The translations under genes and the position numbers were made by a program. From positions 62,001-126,000 of the forward strand of contig CATOTB010000005.1 of NCBI GenBank assembly GCA_951812945.1: a DNA stretch of 64,000 nucleotides. The letters run 5' to 3'. Under the pieces are notes generated by a model. It searched no databases, had not been told where the DNA came from, and saw only the letters and a list, made by a program, of their open reading frames with translations. This stretch comes from Candidatus Dadabacteria bacterium. Lineage in GTDB: Bacteria > Desulfobacterota_D > UBA1144 > Nemesobacterales > Nemesobacteraceae. Positions 36,879 through 46,603 of this stretch are shown here, piece after piece (the first letter of the stretch is position 1; each line of letters opens with the position of its first letter).

Positions 36879-38153
36879 CTAACCTTCGATAAGAAGAGTT
36901 TCGGGATCTTCGATAAGCTCTTTTACTCTTACGAGAAACTGGACGGCTTCTTTTCCGTCAACTATTCTGTGGTCGTAGCTGAGAGCCGTGTACATCATCG
37001 GCTTTATCACTATGTCCCCGTTAACTGCTACGGGTCTTTCCTCTATCTTGTGGAGTCCCAGTATCGCGACCTGTGGTGGGTTAAGTATCGGGGTACTCAT
37101 AAGGGAACCGTACACTCCTCCGTTTGTTATGGTGAAGGTCCCGCCGAAAATTTCATCAAGTGAGAGGGTGTTTGCGTTTGCCTTCTCGGCAAGTTCCCTT
37201 ACCTCTTTTTCTATTTGTGCGAAGGTTTTTCTGTCAGCCTCCCTTATGACGGGAACAACAAGTCCTCCCTCGGCTCCTACGGCTATTCCGATGTCATAGT
37301 AGTCCTTGTAAACTATTTCATCGTCCTGGACCTCGGCGTTTATCTCCGGAAACAGCTTCAGTGCTCCGATAGAGGCTTTTATGAAAAAGGAGGAAAAACC
37401 GAGGCTCACTCCGTATCTTTCCCTGAAATCGTCTTTTTTTCTCGAGCGAAGCTCCATTACGTTTGACATGTCGATCTCGTTGAAAGTGGAGAGTATGGCG
37501 GCTGTCTGCTGAGCCTCCACAAGACGCCTTGCAATAGTCCTGCGACGTCTCGACATTTTCATCCTTCTCTCCCTGTTGGCGGTTAGCTGGGATAAGGACG
37601 GGAAAAGCTCAGGTGACACGGGGGTTTCGGGAATTTTTTTCTCCGAGGGAACCTCTTGCGGGATTTCCTCTTTGGTTTTCTGTGACTCAAGGTGTTTTTC
37701 CACGTCATCTTTCGTGATCCTGTTTCCCTCGGGTACGATCTGGGAAAGGTCAACTTTGTTTTGCTCGGCGATATTCCTCGCGACGGGGGTCACGCGGGTC
37801 TGCGGTTCTTCTTTCTGTTGCTTCTCCTGTGGAACTTCTTCGGCTGGCGCCTCAGGAGCAACTTCTGTCTCTTTAGCGGGTTCTTCCCTATCGTCTTTTG
37901 TATCCTGTTTGCCTGCGGATACCTCGATGGTTCCTAAGATGTCTCCCACTTCAACATCCTCATCGGCTTTTTTCACTATTGATTCCAGAATACCTGTTGC
38001 TTCGGAAGCGACTTCAAAGTTAGCTTTCTCAGTCTCAAGCTCAACTACGGTCTCCCCAAGTCTTACGTTATCTCCCTGCTGCTTGGTCCACTTTATTATT
38101 GTGGCTTCTATTACGGAATCTCCCAAGTGTGGAACGACGATATTCTTGGCCAT
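36879..38153 (-). CDS. sucB: 2-Oxoglutarate dehydrogenase E2, dihydrolipoyl succinyltransferase
   Basis: Core of the 2-oxoglutarate dehydrogenase complex. The 424 residues comprise one lipoyl domain (ETEKANFEV carries the lipoyl lysine, about residue 43), a Pro/Glu-rich linker, a peripheral subunit-binding domain ([19 protein letters not shown]) and the acyltransferase domain with the catalytic [11 protein letters not shown]. It follows sucA by 24 bases in the same operon; the E3 subunit is not encoded here. Confidence 0.95.
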   Translation of the reverse strand: MAKNIVVPHLGDSVIEATIIKWTKQQGDNVRLGETVVELETEKANFEVASEATGILESIVKKADEDVEVGDILGTIEVSAGKQDTKDDREEPAKETEVAPEAPAEEVPQEKQQKEEPQTRVTPVARNIAEQNKVDLSQIVPEGNRITKDDVEKHLESQKTKEEIPQEVPSEKKIPETPVSPELFPSLSQLTANRERRMKMSRRRRTIARRLVEAQQTAAILSTFNEIDMSNVMELRSRKKDDFRERYGVSLGFSSFFIKASIGALKLFPEINAEVQDDEIVYKDYYDIGIAVGAEGGLVVPVIREADRKTFAQIEKEVRELAEKANANTLSLDEIFGGTFTITNGGVYGSLMSTPILNPPQVAILGLHKIEERPVAVNGDIVIKPMMYTALSYDHRIVDGKEAVQFLVRVKELIEDPETLLIEG

Positions 38154-38177
38154 TTTTTCCTCGCTTTTGTATTTGTT

Positions 38178-41036
38178 TTAGATATCCCTGTGCCAGGTTA
38201 TACCGCTTTCTTCATTTCCTTCCACTACTTTGTCTATGCTGAACGCCTGTTTTATAAGCAGGTCCTGGTTGTATTTGTGCATGGAGGAAAGTCCTTCGGA
38301 AGGGCTTGAGTAGCGTTTTCTTCCTATATAATTGAGTGGAAACCGTTTCTTGATGATTTTTCTTCTGAAAAAAGGCAGCATGTATTTCCAGGCTCCCGCA
38401 TTCTGGGGTTCTTCCTGCACCCAGACAACCTCCTCAAGTTTACCATACCTCTCCAGGATGGCGCTTACCTCTTCCTTGGGTCTTGGGTAAAGTTGCTCGA
38501 TTCTGGCTATTGCTACGTCGGGCGATTTTGCCCGGAGGTCACTTGAGATGAGGTCAATGTATACTTTACCGCTGCAGAATATGAGCCTTCTTACTTTTTT
38601 CGCCTGTCGGGTGCTCATGGGATCGTCAATTACCGGGAGCCATTTCCCCTCGGACAGATCCTTGAGGGACGAGTTTATCATCGGGCTTCGAAGAAGTCCT
38701 TTAGGCGTCATCACGATCAGGGGAAGGGGATCTTTTTCAAGCAGCAGGGCTTGGCGACGAAGCACGTGGAAAAACTGCGCCGATGTGGAGCAGTTTACTA
38801 TCCTTATATTATATTCAGCGGCTGACATGAGGAATCTTTCAAGCCTTCCGCTCGAGTGGTCGGGCCCCTGTCCCTCGTAGGCGTGGGGAAGCAGGAGAAT
38901 CAGAGATGGGGTCTGCCCCCATTTCGCCCTTGCCGATACGAGATATTCATCCACTATGGTCTGCGCCCCGTTTATGAAGTCTCCATACTGAGCTTCCCAT
39001 ATGACAAGGCAGTTTGTTCTCTCGATGCAGTATCCGTATTCAAAACCCAGGCAGGCGTTTTCGCTGAGCGGGCTGTTTTTTATCTCAAACGCCGCTTTCG
39101 CTTGGGGGATTCTTTGCAGGGGGGTATGGATCGCGCCGTTCTCAGGGTCGTGAAGCACTGCGTGGCGGTGGCTGAAAGTCCCTCTCTCGCAATCCTGTCC
39201 GGTTATCCTGATAGGGATACCTTGTGCGACTATGGAGGCGTAGGCGAGTTCTTCCGCCATGGCCCAGTCAATAGTCTTTTTGTTCGGGTCGTCGAGAACA
39301 TTCTTTCTTCTGTCCCGTATTCTGGCAATTTTCGAATTTACGGTGAACCCTTCGGGAACCGAAAGAAGGGAGTCGTTGAGTTCGCGGAGGGTTTCGTCCG
39401 GAACCTTGGTAACCGTTCTTTTCGCTATCCCCCGTTCCGGGGAGGGTGCCGTTGCTTCCTCGGGGGAGTCGTCAGGGGAGATCGATTCGAATTCCTCGGA
39501 AATCTTCTCCATATGTTTTTCCCGGAGCTGCTCTACCTGGTTTTCGGAGACGGTGCCTTTTTCTATCAGTTTTTTCTCCCAGATGCTCATCACCCTGGGA
39601 TGATCATCTATCTTCTTGTATATCATGGGCTGGGTGAATCCCGGTTCGTCTGCCTCGTTGTGTCCGTACCTTCTGTAGCCGACGAGGTCTATAAGAAAAT
39701 GTTTTTCGAACTTGGACGTGTATCCGAAGGCTAGGCGTATTGACTCTATACAGGCAATCGGGTCATCCGCGTTTACATGGACAATCGGTATTTCGAACCC
39801 CTTGGCAAGATCGCTTGCGTAAAGCGTGCTTCTGCTGTCGGAGGGAAGAGTAGTGTAGCCGAGCTGATTGTTGGTGATTATGTGTATCGTTCCGCCGGTG
39901 TGGTAGCCCGGAAGAGCAGAGAGATTAAGCGTTTCCGCGTTTATTCCCTGCCCCATGAATGCCGAATCTCCATGAATCTGTACCGGAATTACCGCCGATG
40001 GGTCAAATTGCGGAGAACCTGGTACGTCGTCGCTTATCCCGCATGCCCTCGACATTCCCTGCACCACGGGATTTACAGATTCCAGATGGCTGGGATTGGG
40101 AACCATAGTTATCCTCATGTTGCGGTCGAGCATGTCTCCCGTCGGGATATCGCGTTTTACGGCCTCGTGGTACTTCACGTCCCCTGTCCATCCCATGTCG
40201 TCGGCAAAGTCCCTTACCAGAACGGGGTCCTTGAACTTAAGCAGCGTGTATTTGTAGTTTTTCTCCATCACGTGATGCATTACGTTCAGCCGTCCGCGAT
40301 GGGCCATTCCGAGAATTATCTGGTGTATGTCGGCTTTGATGGCAAGATGTATGAGTTCATTCAGCATCGGCACCAGCATGTCTACGCCTTCTATTGAGAA
40401 CCTGAATTTCCCGGGAAAGATCCTGTGGAGGAAGTTTTCAAGTACCTCCACTTTAGTAAGGGTATCCAGAAGCTCTCCTTCGTTCACGGGGTTTAGAGGA
40501 GGACGGTAAACGCCCGACTCTATGGCTCCCCTCATCCATCTTCTCTCTTCGGCTTCATAGATGTGATCGTAGTTGTATCCCGTTGTGGACGAATAGATTT
40601 TCCTCAGCTTTCTTATTCCGTCGAGCGCGTCAAGTGAGTTCTGCGAAAGAGGCCATCCTACAAGGGTCGAGGGGAAGTCTCTTAGCTCTTCCTCGTCAAG
40701 CCCGAACGTTTCGGCGTGCAGGGTAAGGTCTCCGTGAACAGGACCCCCGAGTGGATCTATTTTGCTTGCCAGGTGGCCGTGTCGTCTTATCGCCTGGGCC
40801 ATGTTCGCGATCGCAACAGCCTTGTTTACGTCTCTTACGGATGATTGCTTGAAGCCGTTTTTCTCGATTTCAGGTTCTATTTCAACTCTGAGGGAGGAGT
40901 ATTTGGTGTCGGGCTTCCAATCCTTAAAGATGGTTTTTGTCGCAGGGTCGACTGAAGAAGAATCCCTTACGTAACGTTCGTAGAGATCCATTACGTAACC
41001 TGAATTGAGCCCGTGAAAATTTTTCCAGATGTCCAT
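38178..41036 (-). CDS. sucA: 2-Oxoglutarate dehydrogenase E1 component
   Basis: Thiamine-diphosphate-dependent decarboxylase of the TCA cycle. The 952-residue product is near the usual 930. It starts with the E2-binding helix (NSGYVMDLYERYVRD), has IILGMAHRGRLNVMHHVM, the thiamine motif GDSAFMGQGINAETLNLS..., and YRRYGHNEADEPGFTQP. The start ATG at 41036 has GGAAGG-like bases upstream. A 177-base gap on its 5' side would hold the promoter. Large plus-strand frames inside this gene are shadows. Confidence 0.97.
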   Translation of the reverse strand: MDIWKNFHGLNSGYVMDLYERYVRDSSSVDPATKTIFKDWKPDTKYSSLRVEIEPEIEKNGFKQSSVRDVNKAVAIANMAQAIRRHGHLASKIDPLGGPVHGDLTLHAETFGLDEEELRDFPSTLVGWPLSQNSLDALDGIRKLRKIYSSTTGYNYDHIYEAEERRWMRGAIESGVYRPPLNPVNEGELLDTLTKVEVLENFLHRIFPGKFRFSIEGVDMLVPMLNELIHLAIKADIHQIILGMAHRGRLNVMHHVMEKNYKYTLLKFKDPVLVRDFADDMGWTGDVKYHEAVKRDIPTGDMLDRNMRITMVPNPSHLESVNPVVQGMSRACGISDDVPGSPQFDPSAVIPVQIHGDSAFMGQGINAETLNLSALPGYHTGGTIHIITNNQLGYTTLPSDSRSTLYASDLAKGFEIPIVHVNADDPIACIESIRLAFGYTSKFEKHFLIDLVGYRRYGHNEADEPGFTQPMIYKKIDDHPRVMSIWEKKLIEKGTVSENQVEQLREKHMEKISEEFESISPDDSPEEATAPSPERGIAKRTVTKVPDETLRELNDSLLSVPEGFTVNSKIARIRDRRKNVLDDPNKKTIDWAMAEELAYASIVAQGIPIRITGQDCERGTFSHRHAVLHDPENGAIHTPLQRIPQAKAAFEIKNSPLSENACLGFEYGYCIERTNCLVIWEAQYGDFINGAQTIVDEYLVSARAKWGQTPSLILLLPHAYEGQGPDHSSGRLERFLMSAAEYNIRIVNCSTSAQFFHVLRRQALLLEKDPLPLIVMTPKGLLRSPMINSSLKDLSEGKWLPVIDDPMSTRQAKKVRRLIFCSGKVYIDLISSDLRAKSPDVAIARIEQLYPRPKEEVSAILERYGKLEEVVWVQEEPQNAGAWKYMLPFFRRKIIKKRFPLNYIGRKRYSSPSEGLSSMHKYNQDLLIKQAFSIDKVVEGNEESGITWHRDI

Positions 41037-41213
41037 GCACCTTCCTCGGAATCACGCAATAGAGGATTCTAACTGACTCAAAGCCCCGAACCCGCTATTC
41101 ACAACGCAGCACAACCGCTTGCTCTGAACGGTAATCGCATAGAATCATAGCATAAAAAAATATAAAGAAAACAAGGATTTTTGAAGCCTTGTCAAAACGA
41201 CGTAATAGCAATT

Positions 41214-41828
41214 CTAAACTGCGTACGAAGCGGGTTCATGCTCCTGGCAGATTTGTTCGGTTTCGTATTCAAAAAGTCTTTCCCGTGTTAAGCCGCATCT
41301 TAATGATCCGCCGCCCTCGTCAATGAAAAAATCGCAGGTCATGCATATTCCGAATGTGCGATTTTTGTTTGAAACCTGAATGGACCTGAGGATGTTTCTC
41401 AAAATGTCTTCAGCGACTTCTATATCTTTTTCGTCAAGAATTTTTTGCGAGCTCTCAGACGAGACCCTTTCGAGCAGGGCAAAGGCTTTTTCCGTAAGAT
41501 GCAGATTCACTAATCTTTTATCTCCCTGCGTCTTTTTCTTGAGTACGTAACCCTTTTCCTCAAGCACGTTTACGCTTTGGGAAGTGGTTCCTTTGGTATT
41601 GCCGAGGTATTTGGTCAAAGCGGCTGGGTTGTTACTGTACTTGTTGCATATGGACAGATAGTAAAGGATGTGCAGGTGAATAGGCAGAAGCTCAAGAGGC
41701 TTAAGAAGCTTTCTCTCTTCGGAACGAAGCAGATTGCCGATTCTCTCTATTAGGTTCAGCAGATTCGCGAGGCCCATGCTGATTATGGTATCGTATCGAT
41801 ACCTGCTTGACAAGTGGTGGTCTTTCAT
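41214..41828 (-). CDS. MarR-family regulator with a cysteine-rich tail
   Basis: A winged-helix MarR protein of up to 204 residues; a shorter start at 41777 (MGLANLLNLIERIG) fits a promoter lying within 41785-41813, and neither start has a ribosome site. The HTH/wing is TKYLGNTKGTTSQSVNVLEEKGYVLKKKTQGDKR. The C terminus carries four cysteines and a histidine: CMTC, then RCG, then ICQEH, which could bind metal or respond to thiol state. It is divergent from a mini-thioredoxin gene and a perfect palindrome lies at 41787-41803, suggesting autoregulation and control of its neighbour. Confidence 0.88.
   Translation of the reverse strand: MKDHHLSSRYRYDTIISMGLANLLNLIERIGNLLRSEERKLLKPLELLPIHLHILYYLSICNKYSNNPAALTKYLGNTKGTTSQSVNVLEEKGYVLKKKTQGDKRLVNLHLTEKAFALLERVSSESSQKILDEKDIEVAEDILRNILRSIQVSNKNRTFGICMTCDFFIDEGGGSLRCGLTRERLFEYETEQICQEHEPASYAV
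41787..41803. promoter_or_regulatory. Perfect palindrome, probable MarR operator
   Basis: GGTATCG-TAT-CGATACC is a perfect inverted repeat of 7 bases with a 3-base centre, the size of a MarR site. It overlaps a possible minus-strand promoter (TTGTCA at 41808-41813, TACCAT at 41785-41790) and abuts the plus-strand promoter. Confidence 0.6.
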
Positions 41829-41836
41829 GATAGTAT
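41807..41836 (+). promoter_or_regulatory. Promoter of the mini-thioredoxin gene
   Basis: A perfect TTGACA (41807-41812) is followed after 18 bases by TAGTAT (41831-41836), with the palindrome directly upstream. The gene starts 32 bases after the -10 box behind a GGAGG ribosome site. Confidence 0.6.
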
Positions 41837-41868
41837 TGAGTCGAAACTAAATACGGAGGTTTAAAATC

Positions 41869-42105
41869 ATGAAAACCAAAGCGATTTTTTATCACGCCGG
41901 TTGCCCGGTCTGTGTGGATGCCGAGCAGGGTCTTGCGAATTCTCTTGATAAAGAAAAGTATGATCTTGAAGTTGTACATCTCGGAGAAGATAAAGGCAGG
42001 GTATCCGAGGCGGAAGCGAGTGGCGTCAAGTCAGTTCCTGCGCTTGTCATAGGCGAAAGCGCATTCCATATTAATTTCGGCGCAAGCATAAGCGATCTTG
42101 GGTAA
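41869..42105 (+). CDS. Small thioredoxin/glutaredoxin-like protein
   Basis: A 78-residue thioredoxin-fold mini-protein with a CPVC active site (Cys12, Cys15) directly after the first strand, a cis-proline segment SVPALVIGE, and no signal peptide. GGAGG precedes the ATG. It is shorter than normal thioredoxins (about 105) and resembles glutaredoxin-like proteins. Divergent pairing with a cysteine-tailed MarR regulator suggests a thiol or electrophile response. Confidence 0.85.
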   Translation: MKTKAIFYHAGCPVCVDAEQGLANSLDKEKYDLEVVHLGEDKGRVSEAEASGVKSVPALVIGESAFHINFGASISDLG

Positions 42106-42159
42106 CCATGGGGAGGGGGCAGCGAAACGTTAAGATATTAGGGGCATGCTGTATAAAGG

Positions 42160-43956
42160 TCAGTCTTCTGACTTTCTGGCGATAGAGCTTATTCCCGCTT
42201 CAAGAAGTTGCTCGGGAGAAACCTCAGAAGGTGCTTCTGTCAGGGGACAGGAGCCCTTCTGTGTTTTTGGAAAAGCAATTACGTCTCTTATCGATTCTTC
42301 ACCGGAGAGAAGCATCAAAATCCTGTCAAGGCCGAGCGCTATGCCTCCATGGGGAGGGGCTCCAAATTCGAGGGCCTCGAGGAGAAAACCGAACTTTTCC
42401 CGTGCCTCATCCTCTCCGATTCCTATGATGTCAAACACTTTTTGCTGTATGTCTTTTCTGTGAATTCTTATGCTTCCCCCGCCTATTTCCACTCCGTTTA
42501 AAACTATATCGTAGGATTTTGAAGCCGCATCACCAGGTGAATTCTCGATTTTTTCTACGTCTTCATCCTTAGGTGCTGTAAAAGGGTGGTGGACTGCGAC
42601 GTATCTTTTATCCTTGGGGGTGTACTTAAGAAGCGGAAAATCGACTACCCAGAGAAACTCGAGTTTTTCTTCGTTAACAAGCGAAAGAATTTCACCAAGT
42701 CTGAGCCTTACGTTTGACATCACCTGGTTTACCATATCAACCGAGTCCGCGCCGAAAAACACTATATCTCCTTTCTCCATCGAAAGGGTCTCGGCTAAAA
42801 GCCCGCATTCACCCTCGCTTAGGAACTTGACTATGGGAGAATTCCATCCGTCCTCGCCGACTCTTATCCAGGCAAGTCCTTTTGCTCCGAGCGAAACCGC
42901 GTATTCGGTAAGATCGTCTATTTCCTTTCTGGTAAGCTTTTCGGCTCCGCTCTTGAAATTAAGCGCCTTTATCGCTCCGCCTTTCTCAAGGGCCCCGCGG
43001 AACACCTTGAATTGGGAGTCTTCGAATATGGAAGAGATATCTTTTAGTTCAAGGCCGAATCTCGTGTCGGGACAGTCGGTTCCGTACCTTTCCATGGCTT
43101 CTTCGTAGGGCATTCTCAAAAAAGGAGTATTGACTTCAATACCTTTTGTCTCCCGAAGGACCGTCTTTATCATGCCTTCAACCGTGGAGATCACGTCGTC
43201 TTCTGAGACAAAGGACATCTCCATGTCTATCTGGGTGAATTCGGGCTGGCGGTCCGCCCTCAGGTCTTCGTCTCTGAAGCATTTCACTATCTGGTAGTAT
43301 CTGTCAAAACCCGAGATCATGAGAGTCTGTTTCAGTGTCTGGGGCGACTGGGGAAGCGCGTAGAACTGCCCTTCATTAAGCCGGCTCGGAACTAGGAAGT
43401 CCCTTGCACCTTCCGGCGTCGATTTCGTGAAATAAGGGGTTTCGATCTCAAGAAACCCGTTTTCGTTAAGATAGTTTCGGACCGCTGCGGCGACTTTATG
43501 GCGGAAGATCATGTTATCCCGCATTGGCGGTCTTCTGAGGTCAAGATAGCGGTACTTGAGCCTTAGCAGCTCGTCGGCGTTCACTTCGTTTTCTATGAGA
43601 AACGGTATTACCTTTGAGGTGTTAAGGATCCTTACCTGCTCTGCCACTACCTCGATCTCGCCGGTTTTGAGGTTCGGGTTTACGGTCTCCTCGGTCCTGG
43701 GGGTTACAGTTCCTTTTACGGCGATTACCCATTCGTCGCGCAACTGCTCGGCGGTCTGGTGGATTTTCGGATCGCGTTCCGGGTTAAAAACGATCTGGCA
43801 AAGCCCTTCCTTATCGCGCAGGTCAACGAAAATGACTCCGCCGTGATCTCTTCGGGACTGCACCCAGCCCATAAGCGTAACGGAGCGGTCAACGTGTTTT
43901 TTCCCAAGCTCTCCGCAGAAATTCGATCTTTTCCACTCTCCCATAAGTTCTAGCAT
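42160..43956 (-). CDS. aspS: Aspartyl-tRNA synthetase
   Basis: Class II synthetase of 598 residues, the bacterial type with the inserted GAD domain between motifs 2 and 3. The N-terminal OB fold (VTLMGWVQSRRDHGGVIFVDLRD) binds the anticodon; motif 2 is YYQIVKCFRDEDLRADRQPEFTQID; motif 3 is GGIALGLDRILMLL. Whether it also charges tRNA-Asn cannot be told. The start could also be the ATG four codons further in. Confidence 0.97.
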   Translation of the reverse strand: MLELMGEWKRSNFCGELGKKHVDRSVTLMGWVQSRRDHGGVIFVDLRDKEGLCQIVFNPERDPKIHQTAEQLRDEWVIAVKGTVTPRTEETVNPNLKTGEIEVVAEQVRILNTSKVIPFLIENEVNADELLRLKYRYLDLRRPPMRDNMIFRHKVAAAVRNYLNENGFLEIETPYFTKSTPEGARDFLVPSRLNEGQFYALPQSPQTLKQTLMISGFDRYYQIVKCFRDEDLRADRQPEFTQIDMEMSFVSEDDVISTVEGMIKTVLRETKGIEVNTPFLRMPYEEAMERYGTDCPDTRFGLELKDISSIFEDSQFKVFRGALEKGGAIKALNFKSGAEKLTRKEIDDLTEYAVSLGAKGLAWIRVGEDGWNSPIVKFLSEGECGLLAETLSMEKGDIVFFGADSVDMVNQVMSNVRLRLGEILSLVNEEKLEFLWVVDFPLLKYTPKDKRYVAVHHPFTAPKDEDVEKIENSPGDAASKSYDIVLNGVEIGGGSIRIHRKDIQQKVFDIIGIGEDEAREKFGFLLEALEFGAPPHGGIALGLDRILMLLSGEESIRDVIAFPKTQKGSCPLTEAPSEVSPEQLLEAGISSIARKSED

Positions 43957-43992
43957 TTATTCAGGATTCTCCCGGCAAAGAAGGATTGGCTA

Positions 43993-44020
43993 ATCATACT
44001 AGATTGATTTGCATTGGCAA
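43993..44020 (-). promoter_or_regulatory. Sigma-70 type promoter of aspS
   Basis: On the minus strand TTGCCA (44015-44020) and TATGAT (43993-43998) are 16 bases apart, each one mismatch from consensus, 36 bases before the aspS start. Confidence 0.6.
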
Positions 44021-44213
44021 GGTTCGTAGCGCCATTTGAAGGGAGGGGACGGCGTGATTCTTTGTTTTGTATTTTTAACTAAAAGAGGTGGTAGTGCTAG
44101 GAATTTTTCATGCCGTTTTTTTATTTGTTTTTTTCTTCTTTTTTACATACGATTTTAGTTCGGAAGGTCGGAAATTTTTCTCCGGCAATAAAATCCCAAG
44201 GAGTTTCGGTTTA

Positions 44214-44987
44214 ATGAAGAAAGAGCTTGTCTGTAGAAGGAATCTGTTTTTCGCTATAGCTGTTTGCTTTATCTTTCTTGTAAATGGCTGCGCGGCGACC
44301 AGAACCCTTATCGAGAAAAGGAAACTTACAGTTGAAACTAAAATGTCGGAGACGATTTTTCTTGAACCGGTGTCGCCCGAAAAAAGAGTAGTTTACGTCG
44401 ACATAAAGAATACGACCGACAAGGAACTGCCCGGGATTGAATACGGAATTAAAGGGAGGATAGTCTCTAACGGTTATATGGTCACGGAAGACCCGGCCGA
44501 GGCGACTTTCATTCTTCAGGCTAACATACTCAAGGTCGGAAAAACCAATCTTGAGGAAGCGAATGGTCTGCTCGGAACCGGTTACGAAGGCGTGGTCGAG
44601 GGAGCGGTTATAGGCGGAGTTATAGGCGGCGCCATGGGCGGGGATGTGGACGAGATCAACAAGGGTACCGTTGCGGGCGCTATTGCGGGAGGAGTTGCGG
44701 GCTTTTTATTTGACGCGCTTGTAACGGATGATCTTTTCACGATGGTTACGGATATTCAGATCAGGGAGCGTGCCCAGGAAGGAGAACTTGTGTATGAGAC
44801 TCAGGATACGGATGCGTCTCAAGGAACAGCGACGCGGACCAAGCAGACTTCGCATGCTGATGATGTAAGGTGGAAAATTTACAGGACCAGGATTGTTAGC
44901 GTTGCCAACAAGGCGAACCTGGATTTTGAGGAAGCCAAGCCTCATCTTCAGGCTGGTCTTGAGAGGTCTATAGGCGGGATTTTCTAA
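44214..44987 (+). CDS. TraT-like complement-resistance lipoprotein
   Basis: From the ATG at 44214, with AAGGAG ten bases upstream, the product is 257 residues, close to TraT (about 244). It has a lipoprotein signal peptide (lipobox LVNGC) followed by AATRTLIEKRKLTVETKMSET, the TraT N-terminal signature, and a glycine-zipper membrane segment (GAVIGGVIGGAMGGDVDEINKGTVAGAIAGG...). Plasmid TraT blocks surface exclusion and complement; chromosomal homologues have unknown roles. The longer frame upstream is a T-rich leader without a ribosome site. Confidence 0.88.
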   Translation: MKKELVCRRNLFFAIAVCFIFLVNGCAATRTLIEKRKLTVETKMSETIFLEPVSPEKRVVYVDIKNTTDKELPGIEYGIKGRIVSNGYMVTEDPAEATFILQANILKVGKTNLEEANGLLGTGYEGVVEGAVIGGVIGGAMGGDVDEINKGTVAGAIAGGVAGFLFDALVTDDLFTMVTDIQIRERAQEGELVYETQDTDASQGTATRTKQTSHADDVRWKIYRTRIVSVANKANLDFEEAKPHLQAGLERSIGGIF

Positions 44988-45056
44988 GCTTTTACATTTG
45001 TTTAATAGAGAGAAACTGAAACCGGATAAGACATCGGTAAAAGTCATAATGGAAGT

Positions 45057-46508
45057 TCAGTTTCTCATTTGTTCAAAAACTGCCAGAGCACGGTTTCGGG
45101 CACTCATATGATTTACAAGAGGAAAGGGGTAGATGTTTCCGAGAGAAACCCCTGAGTTTTCTAGTATATGTTCAGGAGTTGCCCATGGTTCGTGAATGTA
45201 TTTGTTCGGTAAATTTGCAAGTTCAGGAACCCAGCGCCGCACATAAGTGCCGTCGGGATCAAATTTCCTGCCCTGAAGCATGGGATTGAAAACTCGAAAA
45301 AACGGGGCAGCATCAACTCCGCAGCCCGCGACCCACTGCCAACTTACTGAGTTATTAGCTAAATCTGCGTCTACCAAAGTATTCCAGAACCAAGCGGCGC
45401 CGTCCTGCCATGGAATGAGCAGATGTTTAACGAGAAAAGAGGCAGCAATCATCCGTACCCGGTTGTGCATCCAGCCCGTTGCCCAGAGCTCGCGCATTCC
45501 CGCGTCGACTATCGGGTAGCCGGTAAGCCCACGTTGCCACCTGAGAAGTGCTTCTTCATCTTTTACCCACGCAAAGCGTTTGAATTCCGGCCGGAACGGT
45601 TCTTCGGGAAACTCCGGCCAATGGTAAAGCAGGTGATGGGAAAACTCCCGCCAGATAATCTGGCGAAAAAAGGATTCAATACCGTTTTCCGCTTCGGGAC
45701 TTATGTGAGATAAGGCTCTGTGCCAGCATAGCAGAGGAGATATCTCGCCAAAATGAAAATGAGGCGAAAGCCTTGAAGTTCCGGAGATGTCGGGCCGGTC
45801 ACGTCGGGTTCCATATTCCACTGCCGACTGTTCCAGAAACGAGTCGAGGCGCAAGAGAGCTCCCGTTTCTCCCGGTGTCCACATATCAAGCCAGCTGGCA
45901 CTCCACTCGGGTTTTTTCGGCAGCAGTTCCCACTGGTCAAGAGAATCGCTCTTCAGGGATTTTCCCGGGCATGGAAGCCTTCTTGGGGCGGGCATGGGAT
46001 CGGGCAGTGGAAACTTTTTCAAGCAGGCCTTATAAAAGGGTGTGAACACCTTGTAGGGTTCTCCGTTTTTTGTCGTAACAGACTCGGGCGGAAAAATCAG
46101 ATTCCCGTCAAACGTCTTGAACCCGGACCCGAGTTCGTTAAGAATATGGCCTAGTTCCGAGTCGACCTTGATAGCGTGCGGTTCGGCAAGCCAAGTGCTG
46201 TATACTGCCGTGGCCCCGGTCTCGGTTGCCAATTCCCGCAGAACTTCCTGCGGTCGACCGCGACGCAGAACCAGTCTGTTTCCAAGTGTTTTTAGGGATT
46301 TGTCGAGTGCTTTGAGGCTGTGGTGAAGCCACCATCTGCTGGCGCCGCCAGGTGCCCAGGGGTCTGAATTGCCGTCTTCAAGTATGTAAACGGCCAGCAC
46401 CGGATGACCGGATTCAGCCGCACTTAAGAGCGCCGGGTTGTCCGTGAGTCTTAAGTCTTTTCTGAACCAGTAAATAACCGGACGTATAGCTTCTCTGTCG
46501 TAGGTCAT
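45057..46508 (-). CDS. phrB: Deoxyribodipyrimidine photolyase
   Basis: Repairs UV-induced cyclobutane dimers with light. The 483-residue protein has the N-terminal antenna domain ([16 protein letters not shown]) and the FAD domain signature [25 protein letters not shown], followed by the [26 protein letters not shown] segment typical of class I CPD photolyases. It indicates exposure to light. It is divergent from era. Confidence 0.94.
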   Translation of the reverse strand: MTYDREAIRPVIYWFRKDLRLTDNPALLSAAESGHPVLAVYILEDGNSDPWAPGGASRWWLHHSLKALDKSLKTLGNRLVLRRGRPQEVLRELATETGATAVYSTWLAEPHAIKVDSELGHILNELGSGFKTFDGNLIFPPESVTTKNGEPYKVFTPFYKACLKKFPLPDPMPAPRRLPCPGKSLKSDSLDQWELLPKKPEWSASWLDMWTPGETGALLRLDSFLEQSAVEYGTRRDRPDISGTSRLSPHFHFGEISPLLCWHRALSHISPEAENGIESFFRQIIWREFSHHLLYHWPEFPEEPFRPEFKRFAWVKDEEALLRWQRGLTGYPIVDAGMRELWATGWMHNRVRMIAASFLVKHLLIPWQDGAAWFWNTLVDADLANNSVSWQWVAGCGVDAAPFFRVFNPMLQGRKFDPDGTYVRRWVPELANLPNKYIHEPWATPEHILENSGVSLGNIYPFPLVNHMSARNRALAVFEQMRN

Positions 46509-46603
46509 CTTGCTGCCTGCTTGGCATCTATCGCCGTTTTTATCGGAGTGCGGGCTTTTGTATTAAAGTTTGCGGTAAATTATACTGGGAAGGAGAAAAT
46601 TGT

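Noticed and set aside
38856..39734. 292-codon plus-strand frame inside sucA
   Set aside because: Antisense shadow of the clearly identified sucA gene.
44088..44213. N-terminal hydrophobic extension of the TraT-like gene
   Set aside because: Encoded by a T-rich leader; a ribosome site and lipoprotein signal support the ATG at 44214.
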